Below are positions 17,676 through 25,804 of a stretch of DNA of 49,638 bases, in pieces. The translations under genes and the position numbers were made by a program. The notes beneath the pieces are model-generated. The model searched no databases, was not told where the DNA came from, and was given only the letters and a program-made list of their open reading frames with translations. Each line of letters opens with the position of its first letter. The stretch's first letter is position 1. Source of the DNA: Verrucomicrobiia bacterium (GTDB lineage Bacteria; Verrucomicrobiota; Verrucomicrobiia; JABWAM01); assembly GCA_028687435.1 (NCBI GenBank), contig JAQUAF010000044.1, positions 1 to 49,638 of the forward strand, read 5' to 3'.

Positions 17676-19040
17676 ATGCGATTCGATATGGCGACCATGG
17701 ACAACGCGGATGAAAAGAAAGAAGGCTTCCAAGACGGGCAGTACCGCCGTCAGTTGGAGGAACGCGCTGCCGAGTTGAGGATCAGCGAGGAACGGTTTCG
17801 CATTGCAGCCCAGAGTGTGTCGGATTTGATCTGGGACTGGGATGTTTCGTCAGGACGGGTGGAATGGTTTGGTGACATTGACGGCATGCTGGGGTTCCAG
17901 CCAGGCGGGTTTCCCCGAACCATGGATGCATGGGAGAATACCATTCATCCGGAGGATTGCGAACGCGTCAAAAAGGCCCGGCGCCAGCATTTGTTGGATT
18001 GCCAGCCGTTTTCCGTGAAGTACCGGATGATTGGCAGGGATGGAACGGTTTTTCACTGGATTGACCGGGGAACCGGGGTGTGGAATGAGACAGGCGAGGC
18101 GGTCAGGATGATTGGCGCGGCCACTGACATCACCAAGCCCATGCTCGCGGACGATGCCTTGCGCAAGAACATGAAGGAACTGGGGGAGTTGAACCGGCGG
18201 ATCAAGGAAAATCAGGCGCAATTGATCCAGTCCGAGAAAATGGCGTCCCTTGGCCAGCTTGCCGCCGGGATTGCGCATGAGATCAATAATCCGGTGGGGT
18301 TCGTCCGCAGCAACCTTGGCACCTTGAGCGGTTATGTCGGCATTCTCAAGCGTTTGATGGATCTTCACATCTGTTTTGTCCAGGCGGTTCAAGCTGGAGA
18401 TGCCGGACGGCAGAGCGCCTTGATGAAAGAAATTGATGACTTGGCCAAGAGCGAGGATCTGGCGTTTATTTTGGATGATGTCGATGTTTTGCTGTCCCAA
18501 TCCATCGATGGCGCCGACCGGGTGAAGGACATTGTTCAGAATCTGAAAAGTTTTGCCCGCCTGGATGAGGCGGAGGTCATGGAGGCGGATCTCAATGAAT
18601 GCATCGAGTCCACCCTGAAAATTGTGTGGAACGAGTTGAAATACAAGTGCCGGGTGGAGAAGAAGCTGGGCAAGCTGCCGATGATCCGGTGTTATCCGGG
18701 CCAGCTTAATCAGGTTTTCATGAATTTGCTGGTGAACGCCGCCCAGGCGATTTCGGAAAAAGGCGATATCATCATTGAAACGGAGGCCGTTGGCCAAGAG
18801 ATCGTGATTCGCATTTCCGACACCGGCGCCGGGATTTTGCCGGAACAATTTCCAAAACTCTTCACGCCATTTTACACCACCAAACCGGTGGGGAAGGGGA
18901 CGGGGTTGGGGTTGCCGATTTCCTATGGAATCGTCAAAAAACACAATGGAACGATTCAAGTGGAAAGCGCGCCGGGCAAACTGACGACCTTCACCATCCG
19001 GTTGCCGTTGGACGGGGTGGCGGAGGAAGTCAAGCCATGA
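17676..19040 (+). CDS. Soluble PAS-domain sensor histidine kinase
   Basis: A 454-residue histidine kinase without membrane helices. A PAS_3-type sensor covers about 38-152 (RFRIAAQSVSDLIWDWDVSS, ENTIHPEDCERVKKA, MIGAATDITKPM). A coiled coil leads to the HisKA-like box SLGQLAAGIAHEINNPVGFV with phospho-acceptor H201. The HATPase_c part has the N box NQVFMNLLVNAAQAI, G1 ISDTGAGILPEQF, F box LFTPFYTTKPVGKGTGLGL and a G2 glycine run. The core closely resembles the two Cache kinases at 35.8-39.5 kb. No receiver domain or response regulator is near, so it is an orphan kinase. Confidence 0.92.
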   Translation: MRFDMATMDNADEKKEGFQDGQYRRQLEERAAELRISEERFRIAAQSVSDLIWDWDVSSGRVEWFGDIDGMLGFQPGGFPRTMDAWENTIHPEDCERVKKARRQHLLDCQPFSVKYRMIGRDGTVFHWIDRGTGVWNETGEAVRMIGAATDITKPMLADDALRKNMKELGELNRRIKENQAQLIQSEKMASLGQLAAGIAHEINNPVGFVRSNLGTLSGYVGILKRLMDLHICFVQAVQAGDAGRQSALMKEIDDLAKSEDLAFILDDVDVLLSQSIDGADRVKDIVQNLKSFARLDEAEVMEADLNECIESTLKIVWNELKYKCRVEKKLGKLPMIRCYPGQLNQVFMNLLVNAAQAISEKGDIIIETEAVGQEIVIRISDTGAGILPEQFPKLFTPFYTTKPVGKGTGLGLPISYGIVKKHNGTIQVESAPGKLTTFTIRLPLDGVAEEVKP

Positions 19041-19055
19041 TCGAAAAGGAAATTT

Positions 19056-19988
19056 TCACGGTGTTTTTTTTGCCCACTGGCTTGGATCAAGGATGCGTCC
19101 GGGCAGGCCGGGAGCGGCGGCGGCATTGATGGCGTTTATGAGATCCGCAGGCAGCGGGCCTTTGTCGAACAGTTCGATGTTTTGTTTGATTTGTTCGATG
19201 GATTCCACGCCGGTCAGGATGCATGCGGCCCCGGGCAGGCTGAGAAGATGGCGCATGGCCAGTTCGGCAAGGGACAGCCCCGCCTGGCCCGCCAGCGTTT
19301 GCATGCGGCGGCGATGGGGGATGACATCGGTGAGATCTGGCGGGGTTTCGGCATCGCTCATCAGGATAAGTCCCTGGAGATAGACGCTGCGGATAAAGAC
19401 GGCCATTTTGCGTGCGGACGCTTTGCGGCAGACGCCGCCATCTTTCGTGAAACGATGGTCAAGAAGATTGGCGGGAACTTGAATGGCTTCCGACAGCCCC
19501 GAGTCGGCGATGTCGGCGGCGGCCTGGGGGGTCGCGGTTGATGCGCCGATGTGCCGCACCAACCCTTTGTCCCGCAATTTGATGAGGGCTTCGACATGGC
19601 GAAAGTTTTCCTCGGCATGAAAAAGGCAGATGGGCAGGGAGTCCAGACGCAGGCGTTTGAGAGATGAGGTCACCGATGCTTCGATTTTTTCCGAGGCGGA
19701 TGACGGGGAAATATCCCCAGGCAGATGGCAGACCTTGGTGACAACGATCATCCGGTCGGTGATGCCCAGTTCGGTCAGCGTCCGGCCAAGAACCTCTTCG
19801 CTGGTTCCATAGGCGGCGGCGGTGTCGAGGCAGTTGACGCCATGCTCGCAAGCGAAAGCCAGAATGTCGCGGATGTTTTTTTTGGAAGGTTGGCCGCTGC
19901 GATTGGCGATGCCGTAGGTCATTCCAAATTGGACCGTGCCCAGCATCAGCCGGGAGAGTTTCATGCCGGCAAAAGGTCGGGTTTCCAT
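19056..19988 (-). CDS. Aldo/keto reductase
   Basis: A 310-residue aldo/keto reductase. The catalytic tetrad is present: D55 and Y60 in CLDTAAAYGTSEEVLG, K85 in VVTKVC and H124 in CLFHAEEN. Other family marks are LGTVQFGMTYG near the start and ACILTGVESIEQIKQNIELF near the C-terminal NADPH site. Members reduce aldehydes and ketones of sugars or other metabolites with NAD(P)H; the substrate is unknown. It converges with the PAS kinase gene with 15 bases between stops. Confidence 0.9.
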   Translation of the reverse strand: METRPFAGMKLSRLMLGTVQFGMTYGIANRSGQPSKKNIRDILAFACEHGVNCLDTAAAYGTSEEVLGRTLTELGITDRMIVVTKVCHLPGDISPSSASEKIEASVTSSLKRLRLDSLPICLFHAEENFRHVEALIKLRDKGLVRHIGASTATPQAAADIADSGLSEAIQVPANLLDHRFTKDGGVCRKASARKMAVFIRSVYLQGLILMSDAETPPDLTDVIPHRRRMQTLAGQAGLSLAELAMRHLLSLPGAACILTGVESIEQIKQNIELFDKGPLPADLINAINAAAAPGLPGRILDPSQWAKKTP

Positions 19989-20052
19989 GATTGTTTCAAT
20001 TCATTGCAATGTCTGGAAAGTTCAACGTTTTCATGGAAGTGAAATGTAGATG

Positions 20053-20074
20053 GATTTTTTACAGGATTAACAGA
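20053..20074. repeat. Dispersed repeat B, short copy
   Basis: A run of T followed by acaggattaacag. The same core occurs at 40325-40351, inverted at 40387-40413, and degenerated at 46425-46460. It is part of a gene-free gap (19989-20291) made of several repeat pieces. Confidence 0.6.
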
Positions 20075-20164
20075 CTTTTTTGGTTCAGCATCGAGCGTCA
20101 AGCGGTTGTCCCGTCCCGTTCCGCCACGGCGGGAGCGGGACTTAATTTAATGTTAAGGAAATTC

Positions 20165-20299
20165 AAAGTTTTCGGATGGAAATGAGATTTCGACCGTCTC
20201 TGGATTCCCGCATCCGCGGGAATGACGGAGGGGAGTATGCCCATTTCGCCATTGTCATTCCCGCGAAAGCGGGAATCCAGTTGGCTTTGCGTCAAGCAT
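20165..20299. repeat. Dispersed palindromic repeat A, full copy 1
   Basis: A unit of about 135 bp that recurs at 49377-49511. It contains a 27-nt arm at 20200-20226 and its near-exact inverted copy at 20254-20280. Each arm is itself a small hairpin (ttcccgc/gcgggaa). Partial copies occur at 28971-28996 and 43741-43768. The gap 19989-20291 holds no gene. Confidence 0.8.
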
Positions 20300-20891
20300 C
20301 GAGCGTCGGGCGTCGAGCAGTTGCCGGGCCTTGGGCCTGACGTGATTTATGTTGCGGAAGGGTGGCGCGTTTGTACTGGTCGATGCGCTGCGTTGATGGT
20401 CGCCAGTTTTTTGCGAGGCGGACGTCTTTGCGTCCGGCGAGTTGTCCCGGTTTTGACGGCGGGGTGGCGTCGGTTTTTCGGCGGATTTCGAACCAGCACT
20501 GGCCGCAATGGTTGTGTTCGTGGTCGATGACGAAACCAGCCCGTTTCATCAAGGGGCCCACCCAGCCCATGCAGTGATCGCAATAGTCATGATATTGTTT
20601 CAGCCGATTGTGTGTGAGGAATCCCATGGAAGGACACGCGCGCATGTCCGTTCGCATGACTTGATCGATTGCGGTCATGGTGTATCCCGCCGCTTCTTCC
20701 TCAAGGGTGTGGCCCCAGTATTTTTTCATTCCATCGATGCCTTTGGATAAAATCAATTGGGAAGCATGGCGTTGGCTGTCCCGGTGAATGGCTTGATCCC
20801 AGTAATTTTGCAGCAAGGATTCGCCGCCGCGCTGGCGCAACCATTCGAAGGTCCATTCATAATGGCCGCAGAAATCATAGACGCCTAACAT
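20292..20891 (-). CDS. Cys-rich protein, ATC-hydrolase-like, second of a pair
   Basis: About 199 residues from ATG 20891, whose first codons overlap the upstream stop (ATGTTAG). Key residues form a CP-x18-C-x2-C pattern (ACPSMGFLTHNRLKQYHDYC, DHCMGWVG), then HEHNHCGQCWFEI. The upstream gene has the same plan, and both resemble L-2-amino-thiazoline-4-carboxylate hydrolase-family proteins. That identification is tentative. The residues could bind a metal or form a thiol active site. The last ~15 codons and the stop lie in a dispersed repeat (20297-20335 matches 40577-40610), so the native C-terminus may be altered. Confidence 0.6.
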   Translation of the reverse strand: MLGVYDFCGHYEWTFEWLRQRGGESLLQNYWDQAIHRDSQRHASQLILSKGIDGMKKYWGHTLEEEAAGYTMTAIDQVMRTDMRACPSMGFLTHNRLKQYHDYCDHCMGWVGPLMKRAGFVIDHEHNHCGQCWFEIRRKTDATPPSKPGQLAGRKDVRLAKNWRPSTQRIDQYKRATLPQHKSRQAQGPATARRPTLDA

Positions 20892-21388
20892 GCGGCCTCC
20901 CTGATGGCGGAAATTTTTTGATTGGGGATGGCCGGATTCCGCGGCAGAAAAGTCTGGCGGCATCGTCCATTGCCGCCCTGAACGCGGACGGTCAAGCCTG
21001 CCGGCGCGGCAATGGCTTCATTGACAAAAAAACATTGCTGGCAGAAACAGGGGACGATTTTGCGCCTGTGTTTTCGCAGGTGGCGGATGGCCGGGCAGGT
21101 CTTGACCTCGACCACAACGGAGTCCCGGCGCAAAGCGACTTTTGCCGCGGCGCCGGGTTCGGCTGCGAAAAAGGCATTCCAATACGCCGCCACTCCAGGC
21201 AGGCCACGGGTTTTCCAGATGACCGAAACCGGCGCGAAGTACTGGCTGCCCAGGTCCCGCCAGTACTGCCGCAATCCCTGTTTGCCAAAGCGTTTCAGGA
21301 TAAAGCGAAACGTGGCGTTGATGGCGAAATAGAAATCCGCCGCGCCGACAGGCTTGGTGTCGTGATAGGGGAGAAGGGAGGCAGGCAT
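20885..21388 (-). CDS. Cys-rich protein, ATC-hydrolase-like, first of a pair
   Basis: A 167-residue protein starting MPASLLPYHDTKPVGAADFY. It has a helical N-terminal half and a cysteine cluster: TCPAIRHL, then VPCFCQQCFFVNEAI, then GNGRCRQTF. The order CP ... C-x2-C ... C-x2-F matches the next gene, so the two are probably paralogues and may work as a complex. The closest recognised family is L-2-amino-thiazoline-4-carboxylic acid hydrolase, which opens a thiazoline ring towards cysteine. The match is by motif and is tentative. Its stop overlaps the next start by seven bases, implying coupled translation. Confidence 0.6.
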   Translation of the reverse strand: MPASLLPYHDTKPVGAADFYFAINATFRFILKRFGKQGLRQYWRDLGSQYFAPVSVIWKTRGLPGVAAYWNAFFAAEPGAAAKVALRRDSVVVEVKTCPAIRHLRKHRRKIVPCFCQQCFFVNEAIAAPAGLTVRVQGGNGRCRQTFLPRNPAIPNQKISAIREAAC

Positions 21389-21450
21389 GGCCCCGGGAAG
21401 GTTGTTGGGTTCAGCGGTTCAACGGTTGGGGGCTGCCTATTAACCCATTG

Positions 21451-22266
21451 TTACGGAACAGCAACTTGGAGGCCGCTGGTCAGGCTGGTTTTTTCGCCGA
21501 GCGCGGCATCAAATCGTTCGGATGAATCCCTGATGTGTGAATAGATGGCCCAGAATTCACTGCCCAGCACGATGAATTGGGCGCCCATGTCCTTGAGGGT
21601 TTTGACGTCGTCCTGGCTGAAAGCCGGGCGCCCCCATGCCTTGCCGTGTTTTTTGGCCACAGCCGCGATTTTTTTCTGAACCTCCATCATTTGAGGATCG
21701 CCGGTGGCGGCGGAGCAGCCAAGGCGCAGGGAAAGATCGCCGGGGCCGAGAAAAATCACATCAATGCCGGGAACTGCGGCGATGGCATCCAGATTTTCCA
21801 TGGCTTGGGGGGTTTCGATTTGCACGACCAGACAGGTTTCCTGGTTGGCATCCTGCGAATAAGAAGGTTTCAGATTCACCATGTAATCGGCGTCCAGTCC
21901 GGCGGCGTCCAGACCTCGGTCGCCCAAGGGGGGGAATCTGACCGCTTCCACCAACATCCGGGCTTTTTCGGGAGTGGAAACGTGGGGAATCATCAGCCCG
22001 GAAGCGCCGTCTTCCAAAAGGCGGTACAGGCCGGTTTTTTCGAGAGTGGGCGGCCGCCAGATGCAGTCGATGCCAGCCATGTGGTGAAAGGCGATGAGCG
22101 CCTGCGCTTCACGGGGATCGAAGGCGCGGTGTTCGCCGTCGATCCAGATGCCGTCGTAACCGAAGTGCGCGGCATGACGCGGAAAACAGGGAAGGAAATG
22201 CCCCAGGCAGCAGATGCGGGCCACTTTTCCGGATCGGATTTTTGAGAGGACTTTGGATTTTTTCAT
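21451..22266 (-). CDS. HpcH/HpaI-type class II aldolase
   Basis: About 271 residues from ATG 22266 (MKKSKVLSKIRSGKVARIC). It is a metal-dependent pyruvate aldolase of the HpcH/HpaI/citrate-lyase family. Catalytic residues line up almost number for number with HpaI: H46 in DGEHRAFD, R71 in WRPP, E151 in QIETPQAMENLD and D177 in FLGPGDLSLRLG. Such enzymes cleave 4-hydroxy-2-keto acids such as 2-keto-3-deoxy sugar acids to pyruvate and an aldehyde. A GntR-LacI hybrid regulator is divergent from it across 22267-22560 and may control it. A longer frame upstream adds no conserved sequence. Confidence 0.9.
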   Translation of the reverse strand: MKKSKVLSKIRSGKVARICCLGHFLPCFPRHAAHFGYDGIWIDGEHRAFDPREAQALIAFHHMAGIDCIWRPPTLEKTGLYRLLEDGASGLMIPHVSTPEKARMLVEAVRFPPLGDRGLDAAGLDADYMVNLKPSYSQDANQETCLVVQIETPQAMENLDAIAAVPGIDVIFLGPGDLSLRLGCSAATGDPQMMEVQKKIAAVAKKHGKAWGRPAFSQDDVKTLKDMGAQFIVLGSEFWAIYSHIRDSSERFDAALGEKTSLTSGLQVAVP

Positions 22267-22385
22267 AAAAGAGCGGGGGTGAAAATGGATTTTAACCTGT
22301 CCCAACCTACCCGCCGGGCGGTGTTTTTTCCACTGTTGTCTTGTGGGCATTTTTGTTGCCCACCAGACAGTGCGCGGCTATATTG

Positions 22386-22450
22386 AAAAAGGCGGTGCGG
22401 GAGCCCCGCCCTCCCTTTTCCACCATGCAGACAATGGAGGGCTGCCCTCC
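22386..22450. repeat. Dispersed repeat C, copy 1
   Basis: The segment gcggtgcgggagccccgccc recurs with one change at 40478-40497. Both copies are followed at a short distance by atggagggc and a CCTCC run, which can pair with the gccctcc end. It lies in the divergent gap 22267-22560. The rest of that gap shows no gene and no convincing operator. Confidence 0.6.
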
Positions 22451-22560
22451 TCGCGCCCCTGTCCCCCGAAGCCTTGGCGAAGGGAGGATGGCATCTGCCT
22501 GCACGGCGCCTTTGCCAAAATGTGAAGTTATTTTTGCGCAAGCCCTAAGGAGATGCTTGA

Positions 22561-23655
22561 TTGAAAAATCCATTGAAACAAATCGGTTTTTTATCCGGAA
22601 GAAAATCCCTGGTGGAACAGGCGGCGGACGCGCTTTGCGCCGCCTTGCAAAAGGGGGTGTGGACAGGGATGCTGCCGGCGGAGCGTTTGTTGTGCCGGAT
22701 GCTGGGGGTCAGCCGTCCGGTTTTGCGGCGGGCCATCCACCGGGTGGAGGAAAAAGGATGGGTGCGGGTGTCGCGCGGCCATCCGGCCCGGATTTTGAGG
22801 TCGCCCTGTGGCGCCGGTGAAGTGGCGGGGCAAAAACAGGTGGTCATGCTGCAACGGCGGCCCGTTCGGGACAGCAGTCCATGGGCTTTGATGATCAGGG
22901 ATGAGATCCGCCGGGAGCTTGCCGTCCGCGGCTGCCGATTGGAACAGGTGGTGGATTTGCGTTTGAACCGGAAGCGGCCGCAGACGGTTTTGCGACAACT
23001 GGAGCTGCAGCATCAGCCGGCGCGGTGGCTGCTTCTTTCCCTGCCTTTTTCCGCGCAGAGGTGGTTTCAGGAACAGAAGAAGCCCGCAGTGGTGATGGGG
23101 CATGTGTTTCCCGGGATTGAACTGCCCTCGGTTGATTACGATTGGAGGGCTGTGGCGCGCCATGCAGCCGGGATGTTTCTGGGGTTGGGGCACCTGCGGG
23201 CGGTTTTTTTGACCCGCTCGGGCGCCGCCGGGGAACTGGCTGCGGCGGAGGGGTTTGAGGAGGCGTTTCGACAGGCGCCAAAGACAACCTTTCACATCAT
23301 CCGGCACAGCGGGGATGTGGATGAAATCCGGTTGTATTTGAAAAGTCTTTTTATTCCGGTATCAAGGCCCACGGCGGTTTTGGTTTCCCATGCCATGGAT
23401 GTGCTGGTGGTGAGGGATTATTTGAATGAAGCCGGGTGGCGCGTGCCGGGGGATGTATCCCTGATGACGATGGGGGAGGAAAATTTTCTTGAGCGGATCC
23501 GTCCCACGCTGGCCCGGTACGAGGTGGATTCATTGAAACTGGCGCGGGCGGCCTGCCGTTTGCTGGAGCGTCCGGATGAGAAGCGGAGAACGATCCGGCT
23601 GATCGCGCGCTTTCGGAGGGGGGAGACGCTTGGTTCTCCAGGGAAGGATTTTTGA
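22561..23655 (+). CDS. GntR-type regulator with LacI-like sensor domain
   Basis: A 364-residue regulator. Residues about 14-75 form a GntR winged helix-turn-helix (LVEQAADALCAALQKGVW, LPAERLLCRMLGVSRPVLRR, AIHRVEEKGWVRV). The rest is a periplasmic-binding-like sensor as in LacI: VVMGHVFPGIELPSVDYDW, RPTAVLVSHAMDVLVV and GDVSLMTMGEENFLERIRPT. This hybrid is common among PVC sugar-response regulators. The only start in range is TTG 22561, just after a stop in the same frame. It is divergent from the HpcH/HpaI aldolase and probably controls it, with a sugar acid or similar ligand as inducer. Confidence 0.85.
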   Translation: MKNPLKQIGFLSGRKSLVEQAADALCAALQKGVWTGMLPAERLLCRMLGVSRPVLRRAIHRVEEKGWVRVSRGHPARILRSPCGAGEVAGQKQVVMLQRRPVRDSSPWALMIRDEIRRELAVRGCRLEQVVDLRLNRKRPQTVLRQLELQHQPARWLLLSLPFSAQRWFQEQKKPAVVMGHVFPGIELPSVDYDWRAVARHAAGMFLGLGHLRAVFLTRSGAAGELAAAEGFEEAFRQAPKTTFHIIRHSGDVDEIRLYLKSLFIPVSRPTAVLVSHAMDVLVVRDYLNEAGWRVPGDVSLMTMGEENFLERIRPTLARYEVDSLKLARAACRLLERPDEKRRTIRLIARFRRGETLGSPGKDF

Positions 23656-23748
23656 TTCAACAATGCAGATGGAATTCACATCGATGAACAGGATGGACAG
23701 GATCAATAAACCATCCCTTTCATCTTGTTTATCAATGTTCAATTCATA

Positions 23749-24022
23749 GAGGCTCTTGCAAAACTACGATGTGTGGCGCGATAAGTTCCTTTGGCCGGAT
23801 CCCAGGCGGCGCGGCAGGAAAATCCCCAAAGCGGGCTTTGACTGCCGAGCCAACGCCGGAGTCGGCCAAAGGAACTGTCGCCCAACGGGTTGCGCGGCTT
23901 TTTCCCAGCGATGGCGTTGTGTCGAACTGGCCAAGCCCACTGTGGGGATTGGCCAGTCGCCACGCCTTGTCGCTGGGAAAAATACGCTGCAACGCCACAC
24001 ATCGTAGTTTTGCAAGAGCCTC
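23749..24022. mobile_element. 274-bp MITE-like element with 30-bp perfect terminal repeats
   Basis: Bases 23749-23778 are the exact reverse complement of 23993-24022. Directly outside each end is CATA (23745-23748 and 24023-24026), a 4-bp target duplication. Two internal hairpins exist. Arm one pairs 23784-23797 with 23863-23876 (14 of 14). Arm two pairs 23899-23911 with 23970-23982 (13 of 13) and continues imperfectly inward. The whole can fold into a three-way junction. It encodes no protein; short frames in it are symmetric artefacts. It is probably mobilised in trans by an IS with the same ends. The rest of the gap 23656-24057 holds only repeat-like sequence. Confidence 0.85.
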
Positions 24023-24057
24023 CATAGGGTCAGATTGTGGCGTGACGGTTCGATTTG

Positions 24058-25677
24058 CTACGATCCGGGCTGCAGGGAGTAGAGTCCCTTGGTCATGACA
24101 AAGGCATCGTCGTACTTGAGGCGTTTGAATTCGTGTCCGGCGCCCCACGAGTCGGAATAGATGATTTCGCCGCTTTTGTCATTGTAACCGAAAATGAGGC
24201 GCATGTGGCCGCCCGAAACCTGGGGAAGGGCGGGATTTTCCCCGACCAGTCCGAGCTGAACGCTCCACAGGGCCGGGGACCCTTTGTCCACAAGGAACTT
24301 GATGTTCTGGATGAATTTGGTTCTGTCGCCGGTTTTTTTAAGCCGGACTTCCCGCGTGATCTGGGGGTCCATGGCGGCATAGATGGCGCCCAAGTCGATG
24401 GTTCCGGAAGAGGGAAGGATGATTTCCTTCTGCTTGTTTTTTTTGGCGGTGCGGTTGTAAACATCGATTTCCTTGAGGAAATCGCCGAATTCAAAGCCCA
24501 TGATTTCGCGCGCGACGAGGCCGAACTGGCCGCCGAGTTTTTTCACCGCCTTGAGCATGGCGTCGGGCGAGGTTCCGGAGAGGGTGTTGGCGGCCTTGGC
24601 CATTTCGTTCTGGTCCACAGTCAGGCCGCAATAGCGCATGACCCGTTCCACCGTGGCGCAGACGCAGTAGCCTTTTTGCCCCTGGTCCACCATGGGGATG
24701 CCTTCGAGGAAAACGTCGCCATTGGCCTCCCGCTTGATCCGTTCCTTGAGGTCCTTGGAACGGGCGGATGTTGGCTGGGGCGCCTGATAGTTGGGTTTGA
24801 CCAGTTGGGCGATATCGGTTTTGCCGTCGTAGGGGGTGAGGATGACACGCAGGAATTCAGCGCGGAAGCGCACCTTGCGGGCATCTCCGCCGATTTCCTT
24901 TTCAGTTACATTTCGGGAAATGCTGCTTTCCAGGTCCACGCGCAGGGGCGTCTTGAACCATGATTTGCGTTTGGTGTTGCCCACGTTGCCGGGAATCCAT
25001 GCGTCCACCCCTTTGAATCCGGTCCATTGGTCAAAGGTGGATTCCAGATTTTTGATCAATTCCTGGAAGCCTGATTCGTCGATTTCCTTTTTGACATCGC
25101 CGCGGCCATAAAGAAGAAATCGCGCTTCGTCCAAACGTCCGTTCTTGAAGCGGATGAGCGTTTCAATGCTGGATTTTCCGAAAAAGGGCAGGGGGTGGGC
25201 GCTGCGGGCCTCGGTTTGTTCGGCGGCGGAAGTCCAACGGAAACCCGAGGATGAGTTGGTGGGGAGAAAATCCTCCGGCTTGAGTTGCCAGAAATCGGGC
25301 TGGAACTGTTGCGCGGCGGTCAGAATCGGGATTTGGCCGGGCTCGGGTTGAATGGATGCAACCGGGGAGGATGGGGTGTTGGTTGATTGAGAGGATGTTC
25401 CGGGAGGGGTTTTGCCCAAATCGGACGGCTGGCACAGGGCCCGGATTTCCTTGCCGTCCGGTTGCTTGAAAAGAACCCGGAACATACCGGCTTCGGTCAC
25501 ATAATCCTCAATCTCCAAGACGATGGGCGGGGCAAAAAAACCGATCTGGGTCGCGGGCTGGTTGCAATCATAAGCCGGGATCTGGCGTGTGCAATTGAAT
25601 GGTTCTGCGAACAATCCTCCCGCAAGAAATAAAAACAAATGCCATGAAACGCTTGCGCCAAACCGCCGGGTCGTCAT
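24058..25677 (-). CDS. Secreted papain-like cysteine protease (C39-like)
   Basis: About 539 residues from ATG 25677, which opens a signal peptide (SWHLFLFLAGGLFAEP). The first ~300 residues form a region of unknown function. The C-terminal domain is papain-like: Q332 and C338 in DQGQKGYCVCATVERV (spaced six apart, as in papain), H491 in SGGHMRLIFGYND and D509 in IIYSDSWGAG. The domain resembles peptidase C39-like proteins, but a bacteriocin transporter is absent, so a free secreted hydrolase is more likely. The substrate is unknown. A longer upstream start at 25746 lacks signal character. The gene is divergent from aldose 1-epimerase. Confidence 0.8.
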   Translation of the reverse strand: MTTRRFGASVSWHLFLFLAGGLFAEPFNCTRQIPAYDCNQPATQIGFFAPPIVLEIEDYVTEAGMFRVLFKQPDGKEIRALCQPSDLGKTPPGTSSQSTNTPSSPVASIQPEPGQIPILTAAQQFQPDFWQLKPEDFLPTNSSSGFRWTSAAEQTEARSAHPLPFFGKSSIETLIRFKNGRLDEARFLLYGRGDVKKEIDESGFQELIKNLESTFDQWTGFKGVDAWIPGNVGNTKRKSWFKTPLRVDLESSISRNVTEKEIGGDARKVRFRAEFLRVILTPYDGKTDIAQLVKPNYQAPQPTSARSKDLKERIKREANGDVFLEGIPMVDQGQKGYCVCATVERVMRYCGLTVDQNEMAKAANTLSGTSPDAMLKAVKKLGGQFGLVAREIMGFEFGDFLKEIDVYNRTAKKNKQKEIILPSSGTIDLGAIYAAMDPQITREVRLKKTGDRTKFIQNIKFLVDKGSPALWSVQLGLVGENPALPQVSGGHMRLIFGYNDKSGEIIYSDSWGAGHEFKRLKYDDAFVMTKGLYSLQPGS

Positions 25678-25804
25678 GTGGTGTGAATAGCGGGGGAGGA
25701 TGAGAATGTCAATAGGGTGGCTGCGCTTTGAGACGGGGGCTGGCATCGAACGGCGAATGGTTTTTAGGCTTTGCGGAGGCTTTTTTCGGAGCTAGGTTCC
25801 AGCC

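Noticed and set aside
17510..17713. 67-codon frame between the double-VWA gene and the PAS kinase
   Set aside because: It overlaps the kinase start, has no recognisable motif and no good start site.
20200..20280. CRISPR-like pair of palindromic repeats
   Set aside because: Only two opposed arms with no regular spacers and no cas gene; it is a REP-like dispersed repeat.
23756..24098. Short frames starting MQNYDVWR on both strands
   Set aside because: They arise twice because the 30-bp terminal repeats of the MITE mirror each other; they are not genes.
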